The position numbers and the translations under genes are program-made. 64,000 bases of DNA from the NCBI RefSeq assembly GCF_000801955.1, contig NZ_JSZO01000016.1, forward strand, positions 1 to 64,000, read 5' to 3'. Numbering within the stretch: the stretch's first letter is position 1; each line of letters opens with the position of its first letter. Of this stretch, positions 43,995 through 51,850 are shown one piece after another. The notes below the pieces were generated by a model that worked only from the letters and a program-made list of their open reading frames with translations, was not told where the DNA came from and ran no database searches. The DNA is from Ralstonia sp. A12 (GTDB lineage Bacteria > Pseudomonadota > Gammaproteobacteria > Burkholderiales > Burkholderiaceae).

Positions 43995-45433
43995 GCTGGT
44001 TCTTCTGCAAGCGGGAGCATCAGCACGGCCTCGGCGCCGCCGGACGGCAGGTTCTGTAGGGTCAATGCGCCGTCCAGGCGTTGGGCAAGCGTGTCGCACA
44101 GCGGCAGGCCCAGGCCCAAACCGCCAGAGCGCGTCGTGAAGAAGGGTTCGAACAGGCGAGGCAGGATGTCTGCAGGCACGCCCGGGCCGTTGTCGACAAC
44201 GCTGAAGCGATAGCGTCGCCCGACGCGGCTGCCGCTGACGCGAATCTCACCGCGCATGCCATGGCGAGGTGCAGCCACGAGGGCATCGCGCGCATTGCGG
44301 ATCAGGTTGTAGAGAATCTGCTCCACTGCCACCTGCTCGCCGAGCGGTTGTGCGCGCGGTGCAGCATTGCTCCACACGAGGTGAATGCTGTCGCGTGCCA
44401 GTTCATCGCGAAACAGGAACAGCAAGGTGCCGATCAGTGCGTCGGCATCGATCGCACTGCGTTTTCCCGCTTGCGTGGAGGCAACGGCCGTGCGCAGCCG
44501 ATCGAGGATGGCGGCTGCGCGCTTGGCCTGCGCGACACCGGTTTGCAGCGCCCGGCGCACGCTGTCCTGCTCGGCGGGCATGTCGAGCATGCGTTCAGCA
44601 GCGCGGACGTGCGAGATGATGGCCGTCAGCGGTTGGTTGAGCTCATGCGCAAGGCCGGCGGCCATCTCGCCAAATGTATCCAGCCGGCCGAAGCGATCGA
44701 TGCGCGCCCGCGTGTGTTCGCGCCGACGGATTTCCCGCAGCCGCCACACCCCCGACGCGCCCAGCGCGATCAACACGGCGACGGCGTTCCAGAGCGCAAT
44801 CGGGAGCCACGGCAGGTCGGCAAGCGTCAGGGTGCGCGTGGTGTCCAGCACGAAGGCCTGCGGCTGCACGGGGAGGTGCTTTTCGAGACGAAGCGTCCAG
44901 CCCGGCTGCGCATTCGATTCGGCACGTTGCAATAACCCGAATGTGTGATCGCGCAAGCGCAGCGCGGCAGACGACACCGACTCCGGCCAATCGCCCGCAT
45001 CAAACATCCGGGACGGCTCGACGCGCACCGCCCAGCCGCTTCCGGCAACAACCCAGTACGCCTGTGCGCCGTCAAATTCCAGCGCGAACTTCCCGTTGTT
45101 GGCATGTGCGAGTGCGGCTGTCGGCATGACGCCCCCCTCTCCTTGCCATCCGACGCTGGGCGTCCAATGCGCGATGGCCGTCACCTGCGGCATGCGCTCG
45201 CGCAGGCTGTCGAGCATGTCTTCCGGCGGTGCCGCAAGCGGTGTTGCGCCCAGCGTCGCCAGGATGGCCTCGTGTTGCGCGGCCTTCTGGCTGAGCTGCC
45301 GGATGGCGATGCTCGAATCCTGGAAGAAGCGGTTGTACGCCTCGGAAACGGCGCGTGAGACGATCAGCGCCGTGCCCGCCAGGCTCAGCGCAAGCCAGGC
45401 CAATAGGAGGATGAGGCGGGAGGGAATCTTCAT
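43991..45433 (-). CDS. Sensor histidine kinase (DctB/FixL-like)
   Basis: A 480-residue membrane kinase. Transmembrane helices about 7-25 and 209-228 enclose a ~180-residue periplasmic sensor region. The cytoplasmic part begins RFGRLDTFGEMAAGLAHELN, with phospho-acceptor His 263, and continues with ATPase motifs NLIRNARDAL, VVDNGPGVP and FFTTRSGGLGLGLPLCDTL. No PAS domain is present between membrane and kinase core, unlike FixL, so DctB-like is the better description. ATG at 45433 gives a clean N-terminal membrane anchor. Coupled with the FixJ-type regulator by ATGA. Confidence 0.88.
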   Translation of the reverse strand: MKIPSRLILLLAWLALSLAGTALIVSRAVSEAYNRFFQDSSIAIRQLSQKAAQHEAILATLGATPLAAPPEDMLDSLRERMPQVTAIAHWTPSVGWQGEGGVMPTAALAHANNGKFALEFDGAQAYWVVAGSGWAVRVEPSRMFDAGDWPESVSSAALRLRDHTFGLLQRAESNAQPGWTLRLEKHLPVQPQAFVLDTTRTLTLADLPWLPIALWNAVAVLIALGASGVWRLREIRRREHTRARIDRFGRLDTFGEMAAGLAHELNQPLTAIISHVRAAERMLDMPAEQDSVRRALQTGVAQAKRAAAILDRLRTAVASTQAGKRSAIDADALIGTLLFLFRDELARDSIHLVWSNAAPRAQPLGEQVAVEQILYNLIRNARDALVAAPRHGMRGEIRVSGSRVGRRYRFSVVDNGPGVPADILPRLFEPFFTTRSGGLGLGLPLCDTLAQRLDGALTLQNLPSGGAEAVLMLPLAEEPA

Positions 45434-45794
45434 GGAGGTTCTTGTTGCCAACTGGCGTTGTTGATTGTCTTGGCTGCAGCGGCCAAAGACTCGGCACTCG
45501 CCACGCTGGCAAGGCGAAGAAAGGGCTGTGGGTTGTTCATCACGCGGCGCTGGACGGGTTCGCCATCGAGATCCTGGCCAACAGTGTTGGCAGGACCGTA
45601 GCCGCATTTCCGGTCAGAAGACCGGCTGAAACAGCGTCTTTGCATGCAGGAGAGTCGAAACAGAAACGCAGGTCATGCCGGTGGCAGACGCCGGGCGCGT
45701 CACAATTCGGCACGCATTCGAATGTACCGACGGGCGGCGACTGGGCGAATCAGAACGGTCTGATTCGGTGGAGAGTCCGTGTGCGGGTTACCGG
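45434..45794. other. Gene-free spacer
   Basis: No gene recognised. It contains the small perfect hairpin CCGGTC-AGAA-GACCGG (45610-45625) and presumably the promoter of the sensor kinase gene. The hairpin lacks a T-run. Confidence 0.4.
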
Positions 45795-46688
45795 CTACTG
45801 CGCGCGGTAGTACTCGCGCATGTAGTCGACGAAGGCGCGCACCTTGGGCGCGACATGGCGCGTGTGCGGATAGAGCGCGTAGTAAAGGCGCTTGCCGAGC
45901 GTGCAGCCCGGCAGAACATGAACCAGATGCCCACGCGCCAGCGCCGGCCGCACGGTGTTCCACGTAAACGCCGCAATGCCGACGCCCGCCAGCGTGGCGG
46001 AATAGGCGGCGGTAATGGCATCCGTCGTGAGCCGCACGTCCAGCGCCACGCGTACCACTTCGCCCCGCGCGGGTTCGATCACCCACTCAGTGGCCGTCTG
46101 TGAGCCAGAAAAGGCGATCAACGCGTGCTTGGTGAGTTCTTGCGGCGTGGCCGGCAACCCGTGTCGGGCCAGATAGGCCGGCGAAGCGACCAGCACGATA
46201 TCGGACTCGACCAGGGTTCTCGCGACAAGGCTGCTGTCACCCAGGGGCTGGCTGATCCGCAGCGCAACATCAAAACCGTCTGCAACAAGGTCGACCATCT
46301 CGTCGCTGCACGACAGATCGAGATGGATGTCTGGATAGCGCTGTTGGAACGCTGGCAACCAGTCGGCAAGCTCCAACGTGCCGATGGCCAGCGGTACGCT
46401 CACGCGCAAGGTGCCGGCAACACGCTGGTGCTCATTTGCCATGGCCTGCGCGGCGGCTTCTACGCGGGCAAGAATGTCGACGCAGGCGTCGTAGTAGCGT
46501 TGCCCTGCGGCCGTGACCGCAAAACGCCGGGTCGTGCGATTGAGCAATTGCACGCCCAGCTCGGCTTCCAGCCGCTTCAACTGCCTGGAGATGGACGAGT
46601 GCGTGCTGTCGAGGCGCTCCGCAGCAGCAGAAAACCCTTGCGCCTCGACGATGGCGCAGAAGACGCGCATGGCAAGCAACTGGTCCAT
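45795..46688 (-). CDS. LysR family transcriptional regulator
   Basis: A 297-residue LysR-type regulator. The N-terminal winged helix-turn-helix spans about 1-60 (FCAIVEAQGFSAAAERLDST, then HSSISRQLKRLEAELGVQLL); the C-terminal two-lobed effector domain covers about 88-295. It lies 12 bases after the isochorismatase-like gene on the same strand, so the two form one unit, unlike the usual divergent LysR layout. LysR regulators of this AaeR/DhcR-like subgroup often act on neighbouring redox or detoxification genes; the effector is unknown. Confidence 0.9.
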   Translation of the reverse strand: MDQLLAMRVFCAIVEAQGFSAAAERLDSTHSSISRQLKRLEAELGVQLLNRTTRRFAVTAAGQRYYDACVDILARVEAAAQAMANEHQRVAGTLRVSVPLAIGTLELADWLPAFQQRYPDIHLDLSCSDEMVDLVADGFDVALRISQPLGDSSLVARTLVESDIVLVASPAYLARHGLPATPQELTKHALIAFSGSQTATEWVIEPARGEVVRVALDVRLTTDAITAAYSATLAGVGIAAFTWNTVRPALARGHLVHVLPGCTLGKRLYYALYPHTRHVAPKVRAFVDYMREYYRAQ

Positions 46689-46700
46689 CAGATAGAGGTG

Positions 46701-47405
46701 TTAGCGCAGAGGCAGATGCGTGATTTCAGACGTCGTCATGACATCGCCGAAGGTGTCTTCGACTTCCGCCAATGCGGCACGATGCAGCGCGTCCTTGTCG
46801 ATCGTCTGGCCGTTTGCACGCGTGATGTCGCGCGTGGCAGAGGCGTCGGATGCTACCACGACGCTATAGCCCAGCGGGGCAGCATCCCGCGCGGCGCCTG
46901 CCACGCAGGCGTGGGTCATCAGGCCTGCAATCACCAGCGTCCTGATGCCTTTGCCCTTCAGTTGCTTATCGATATCGGAGCTGGCAAACACGCTCACGGT
47001 GTCCTTCTTCACCACGATGTCGGTTGCGCGCGGCTCCATGCCCGGCTGGAACTTCACGGTGTCGCCGTCTGCGGCAAACACGGCAGAGCCGGCCGGCGTG
47101 ACGTGCTGCACCTGGAACACCGGCATCTTGTTCTTGTCGGCAAACGCGATCAACTTCTTGGCGTTCTCGGCGGCCTTGGCGCCGTCCGGAATGGGCATCT
47201 TGCCGGTGGAGTATTCGTTCTGGAAGTCGATCACCACCAGTGCGGTCGTCTTCGGATCGAGATGATCCAGCGTGCCGGCACCCGCCATGGCGCGAATGGT
47301 CGGATGCACATTGGGCTGCGCTGCGGAGGCGTTGGACACCACGGCGGCCGTGAGCGACATGCCGGTGGCAAGCGTTTTGATGAAGTGGAAAAGACGGAAG
47401 GTCAT
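46701..47405 (-). CDS. Periplasmic isochorismatase-like cysteine hydrolase
   Basis: A 234-residue hydrolase of the isochorismatase/nicotinamidase superfamily. The catalytic triad is visible: Asp 60 (ALVVIDFQNEY), a Lys at 133-134 (IVVKKDTVSVF) and Cys 167 (GLMTHACVAG). The first ~29 residues form a signal peptide ending NASAAQ, which is unusual for this mostly cytoplasmic family and points to the periplasm. The substrate (an amide, carbamoyl compound or vinyl ether) cannot be told. In one unit with the LysR regulator; divergent from the TonB-dependent receptor gene. Confidence 0.85.
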   Translation of the reverse strand: MTFRLFHFIKTLATGMSLTAAVVSNASAAQPNVHPTIRAMAGAGTLDHLDPKTTALVVIDFQNEYSTGKMPIPDGAKAAENAKKLIAFADKNKMPVFQVQHVTPAGSAVFAADGDTVKFQPGMEPRATDIVVKKDTVSVFASSDIDKQLKGKGIRTLVIAGLMTHACVAGAARDAAPLGYSVVVASDASATRDITRANGQTIDKDALHRAALAEVEDTFGDVMTTSEITHLPLR

Positions 47406-47638
47406 GGCGGCTCCTGAGGAAAAGGTCAGGAGCGCAGTCTGTCAGCGCACTCTGGTCAGGGCCAGACCAGTTGGGCCACAAGATTTGTGCATGGCGCGCA
47501 CAAGTTGCTGCCCCCACCGACCGGGCGGCCCAGCCCACCTAAGCGGCCCGTCAGGTGATACCGGCGGACCGGCATACGGCTTGCATAACCAGCGCCCGCA
47601 TCAACCATCACAACCACACCCCGGGGAGACTGCGCGAC

Positions 47639-49774
47639 ATGCGGCGCATGGGAGTCATCTTGTCGGTGCGGCGGCAACGGCCGCGCCTGCTGCAAACCTT
47701 GTTGGGCACGGCCCTTCTGCAACCGCTGGCCGTGATGGCTGGTGGCACACAGCAGAACGAACTGGCACTGGATGCCACCACCGTGCATGCACCGCAAAGA
47801 GGCACACGCACCGATATCGACACGGCCAATACAGGTTATGTGTTACGCGCGCAGTTGGAGAACCGCCCGCTGCTGCGCCCCGGTGAGCTGCTGGAGACGG
47901 TGCCCGGCCTGATCGTCACGCAGCACAGCGGCGACGGCAAAGCCAACCAGTACTTCCTGCGCGGCTTCAACCTGGACCACGGCACCGACCTGTCGACGAC
48001 GGTGGCCGGCATGCCCGTCAACATGCGCACACACGCGCATGGGCAGGGCTATACCGACCTGAACTTCGTCATCCCGGAACTGCTGAACGGCATTGCGTAC
48101 CGCAAGGGGCCGTATTTTGCGGAGGAAGGCGATTTCTCGGCCGCGGGTTCGGTACGCATGGATTACGTGGACCGATTTCCCGATGGGCAGCACGGCATCG
48201 CGCAAGCAGAAATTGGCGAGCACGGCTACAAGCGTAGCCTGCTCGCGGGGTCAACGGCATTGCCCGCAGGCACCCTGCTCTACGGCTTTGAGTGGCTGAC
48301 CGAAAAGGGCCCATGGGCGGTGCCCGAAGGCGTGCACAAGCTCAACGGCGTGCTGCGCTACACCGTGCCGCTGGGCGGCGGCGAGCGCCTGCGCATCACG
48401 GGCATGGCCTACAAGAACGCCTGGCAATCTACCGATCAAGTACCGCAGCGCGCAATCGATCAGGGCCTCATCTCGCGCTTCGGTGCCATTGACCCAACCG
48501 ACGGCGGTGCCACTTCACGTTACAGCCTGTCTGCCGATTGGCTTCGCCCGCTGGGCGACGGATTGGTCAGTGCCAATGCCTACATCATCAAAAGCCGGCT
48601 CACGCTGTTCTCCAACTTCACCTACGCGCTGGACAACCCGGAGCGTGGCGACCAGTTCATGCAGTTCGAGAACCGCACTACGGCCGGTGCCAACGCCACG
48701 CGCACGTGGTTCGACAGCCTGGCTGGGTGCGACAGCGAAACCGAGATCGGCACGCAAGTCCGCTATGACCGGTTGGACCCGATCAGCCTGTCGCTGACCG
48801 ACGCGCGCACGCCGTATGCGCTGGTGCGCAGCGACACCGTGAACGAAACCAGCGCGGCACTCTACGCGCGCAACAGCACACAGTGGACGCCCTGGCTGCG
48901 CACCGTGGCCGGCCTGCGTGCCGACCAGTTCTGGTACGGCGTCGGCAGCAGCAACCCGAACAACTCCGGACGCGGCACAGACCACATCGTCAGCCCGAAG
49001 CTGAGCCTCATCCTCTCGCCCACCACGCAGACCGACGTGTTTCTCAACTGGGGGCGCGGGTATCACAGCAACGACGTACGCGGCGCAACCACGACAGTCG
49101 ACCCAAGCACAGGCAACCCCGTACAGAAGGTGAATGTACTGGTACCTGCCGTGGGATATGAGGCCGGCGTGCGCACGCGCAATGTGTTGCCGGGGCTACA
49201 GCTGTCTGCGTCGTTATGGCGGCTGGATATCGGCTCGGAACTGGTCTTCTCGGGCGACAGCGGCACCACCGAGCCGAGCCGCCCAAGCCGGCGCACGGGC
49301 ATTGAGCTGGCCGCCTACTACACGCCTCGGCCCGATCTCATCATCGATGCCGATGCGGCGTTCTCACGTGCCAGGTTTCGTGATCATGAAGCGGTGGGTG
49401 ACGACATTCCCGAGGCCATCCAGACCACCGCGTCAGCCGGCGTGTCGTGGTCTGCCGGCCGTTGGATGCTGGGCGCACGGCTGCGCTACTTCGGCCCGCG
49501 CCCGCTGATTGAAGACAACAGCGTGCGCTCAGCGTCGTCGTTCCTGGTCAACCTGAAGGCGGGGTACCGGCTGCGCAAAGACGTGCGCGTATTTGTGGAG
49601 GTGCTCAACGTCTTCAACAAGCGCGCCAACGACATCGACTACTACTACGCGTCGCGCCTGAAGGGCGAGCCTTCGCCGGTTGATGCCGAGGGTGTGGCGA
49701 CCGGCATCCCGGACCACCACATCCACCCCACCGAGCCGCGCACGGTGCGTGCGGGCGTCGCCTGGAATTTCTGA
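47639..49774 (+). CDS. TonB-dependent outer-membrane receptor
   Basis: A 711-residue outer-membrane receptor for active uptake of a large ligand. Signal peptide about 1-35; plug domain starts near residue 45 (LLRPGELLETVPGLIVTQHS, then KANQYFLRGFNLDHGTDLST); the 22-strand barrel follows, ending in RAGVAWNF with terminal Phe. Conserved barrel stretches include SPKLSLILSPTTQTDVFLNW and VFVEVLNVFNKRANDIDYYY. The PEGVHKLNG stretch and His-rich end (IPDHHIHPTEPRT) might suit a metal or small-molecule ligand. GGGGAG at 47622-47627 supports the ATG at 47639. No siderophore gene is adjacent, so the ligand is unknown. Confidence 0.9.
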   Translation: MRRMGVILSVRRQRPRLLQTLLGTALLQPLAVMAGGTQQNELALDATTVHAPQRGTRTDIDTANTGYVLRAQLENRPLLRPGELLETVPGLIVTQHSGDGKANQYFLRGFNLDHGTDLSTTVAGMPVNMRTHAHGQGYTDLNFVIPELLNGIAYRKGPYFAEEGDFSAAGSVRMDYVDRFPDGQHGIAQAEIGEHGYKRSLLAGSTALPAGTLLYGFEWLTEKGPWAVPEGVHKLNGVLRYTVPLGGGERLRITGMAYKNAWQSTDQVPQRAIDQGLISRFGAIDPTDGGATSRYSLSADWLRPLGDGLVSANAYIIKSRLTLFSNFTYALDNPERGDQFMQFENRTTAGANATRTWFDSLAGCDSETEIGTQVRYDRLDPISLSLTDARTPYALVRSDTVNETSAALYARNSTQWTPWLRTVAGLRADQFWYGVGSSNPNNSGRGTDHIVSPKLSLILSPTTQTDVFLNWGRGYHSNDVRGATTTVDPSTGNPVQKVNVLVPAVGYEAGVRTRNVLPGLQLSASLWRLDIGSELVFSGDSGTTEPSRPSRRTGIELAAYYTPRPDLIIDADAAFSRARFRDHEAVGDDIPEAIQTTASAGVSWSAGRWMLGARLRYFGPRPLIEDNSVRSASSFLVNLKAGYRLRKDVRVFVEVLNVFNKRANDIDYYYASRLKGEPSPVDAEGVATGIPDHHIHPTEPRTVRAGVAWNF

Positions 49775-49786
49775 TCGCTCCGTGCG

Positions 49787-51259
49787 TTATGCCGGCCGGC
49801 CGCCCTCGTGCTGTACGCGCTTGTCTTCATACATGGCAACGTCGGCCTCGCGCAGCGCATCTTCCAGACGGCCCGCCTCGTTGCAGGTCGAGCAGCCCAT
49901 CGAGAACCCAAGCGTCGCGCCTGAATAGAACTGGTTGTTGAGCTCGACCAGCTTGCGCAGGCTTTCGATGAGCGTCTGCCCGGCATGCGCATCGGCGCCG
50001 GGCATGAGCACGGCAAACTCATCACCGCCGATGCGTGCGGCATAGGCCGGCTTGTCGATGGCCTTGCCGAGCACCTCGCCGGCGCGGCGCAGCAGCGCAT
50101 CGCCCGCGGCATGGCCAAGCTGGTCATTCACGGTCTTCAGATCGTTCAGGTCGATCATGACCACCGTCACGGGGAATGGCCCCTTGCGCTCCAGCCGGTT
50201 GACCTCGTCCACGTAGAACGAACGGTTCTTCAGCTTGGTCAACACGTCGTGCTTGCCGAGGTATTCCAGGTAGGACTCGGCTTTCTTGCGCGCGGTGATG
50301 TCGGTCAGGGCCAGCAGCACCTTGTTCCAATCCTTCTCACGACCCGGAAACACGGAAAACTGCAGGTGGATGTTGAGCGGGTTGCCGTCCAGCCCGTAGT
50401 TGACCACCTCGCGCTGCTGGAAGAGCTTGCCTTCCCACAGGTCAATCAGTTGCTCGCGAAAGTGCGGGCGCATGTCATCGCGAAACACTTCGGGCAAGCG
50501 GCTGAGCAGGTCATTACGGTTGCGCGCCTTGAACATCTCTAGCGTGAAGCCGTTGACGTCCAGCACCTGAATCTCCTGCATGCAGCGTTCGACAAACTCA
50601 GGGTGCACGTCGGTAAAGGTGCGGAAATCGGTGATGCCCTGCTCGCGCACTTCATCCAGCAGCACCTTGATGGTGCTGAAGTTCTCCACCCAGAGCGAGA
50701 CAGGGGCGTGCTCGAACACGCCCTGCGCGTAGAGCTGGCTGGCTGCGGCACGGCGGCGGGCGTCTTCCAGCTCGGTGATGTCGTCCACGGCCACGAGCAC
50801 GCGGTCCCACGGTTGGTCGTGGTCGGGCAGCAGTACGCCCTTGAGCAGGATGTCGAGGCGGCGGCCGTCGAGCGTGTAGTTGACGCTGCGGCTCTCGAAC
50901 GACGGACTGCCGGACCAGAGCTGCACGAGCTCGCCCACGTGGGCTTCGAGCATGTCGTCGCGCAGCACTTCAGCCAGGCGGGCGGTGAGCTGGTCGGCAT
51001 CTTGCGCGGCATACATGGCCAGGGTGCGCCGATTCACGCGCAGCACCTTGATGCAGGCGGAACACGCCGCCACGCGCGAGACGTCATCTTCCAGAAAGCG
51101 CTGCAGGTCGGTCACCCCGGCTTCGCGCCACTTGGCGAAGAGGCGGTGGAGATCGCTGTAGTCCTCCAGCCAGAGCGAGGTGGGAGTGACATCGAAGAAA
51201 TCGATCAGATCGACCCCGACGGCTGCCGGGCTGCTGACGCTATCGGACGCGGATTGCAT
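49787..51259 (-). CDS. Diguanylate cyclase with two PAS-like domains
   Basis: A 490-residue cytoplasmic protein. Two similar PAS-type sensor units follow each other (about 15-155 and 165-305), each opened by a V/APxSLWxEDx pattern (TPTSLWLEDYSDL; APVSLWVENFSTI) and closed by a DDIT/TDIT motif, showing internal duplication. The GGDEF domain covers about 315-480 (HDVLTKLKNRSFYVDEVNRL; MIDLNDLKTVNDQLGH) with intact GGDEF at 411-415. The I-site RxxD is absent at the usual place (DKPAY instead), so product inhibition may be missing. Start at ATG 51259. Predicted to make cyclic di-GMP. The stop is 12 bases from the convergent receptor stop. Confidence 0.9.
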   Translation of the reverse strand: MQSASDSVSSPAAVGVDLIDFFDVTPTSLWLEDYSDLHRLFAKWREAGVTDLQRFLEDDVSRVAACSACIKVLRVNRRTLAMYAAQDADQLTARLAEVLRDDMLEAHVGELVQLWSGSPSFESRSVNYTLDGRRLDILLKGVLLPDHDQPWDRVLVAVDDITELEDARRRAAASQLYAQGVFEHAPVSLWVENFSTIKVLLDEVREQGITDFRTFTDVHPEFVERCMQEIQVLDVNGFTLEMFKARNRNDLLSRLPEVFRDDMRPHFREQLIDLWEGKLFQQREVVNYGLDGNPLNIHLQFSVFPGREKDWNKVLLALTDITARKKAESYLEYLGKHDVLTKLKNRSFYVDEVNRLERKGPFPVTVVMIDLNDLKTVNDQLGHAAGDALLRRAGEVLGKAIDKPAYAARIGGDEFAVLMPGADAHAGQTLIESLRKLVELNNQFYSGATLGFSMGCSTCNEAGRLEDALREADVAMYEDKRVQHEGGRPA

Positions 51260-51850
51260 GAAACGCTCTACGGGAGACCAAGTGAACACGTTCACCAACC
51301 CCGCGAGCGTACAGGCTTTGCACGCCGCCGCGCGCGATGCCTGCCTCATCCGGAAGAATTACCCCTGAGCTGAATACCGCCCTGTTTCATCGTCAGCAAA
51401 TCGTCAGACTATATTCAGTGCGTTTTTATTCCACACGATCGGCGAGCGATGCGCATACAGTTTTGTTTTATCTGGCGTTGTAATAAATCGCCGATGCATT
51501 TTTACGAAACATTCAAGAAATGCATTCTTCATTTCGATTTTTCAACGCGCTTTGCAGAAGTCACGCACGCAACCCAGAATCCGCCACCAGCCCGCCCTCT
51601 CCAAGGTCAAAAACTACAAGAAATCGAGCCATTCATCGCCTGGTGCGAATTAAATAACTTCGTCTCGATTCAGAGAACTTTTCCTCCAGAATCCGTGCAT
51701 CCCTGAGCGGGACTGTGACGAAGCGCTCACGCAATTTCGTCATTTCTTCCTGCTACTGCGGGGTTATTCCTGTCCCGATTCGGTGGTCCTTCCCCCCAAC
51801 GATTTTCGAGCCCTGGGCTGCCGATTCGTTTCCACTTGAGGAGAAATGCA
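51260..51850. other. AT-rich spacer upstream of the aminopeptidase
   Basis: No supported gene. Contains an open frame at 51449-51706 with unusual composition (see rejected list), an inverted repeat ATGCATTT...AAATGCAT (51494-51525) and AT-rich stretches that could hold promoters for both neighbours. The contrast in base composition with the coding regions is clear by eye. Confidence 0.4.

Noticed and set aside
51449-51706. 85-codon plus-strand frame before the aminopeptidase
   Set aside because: Composition unlike neighbours (Phe/Cys/Lys-rich start), no good ribosome-binding site, no recognisable domain; AT-rich spacer is the simpler reading.
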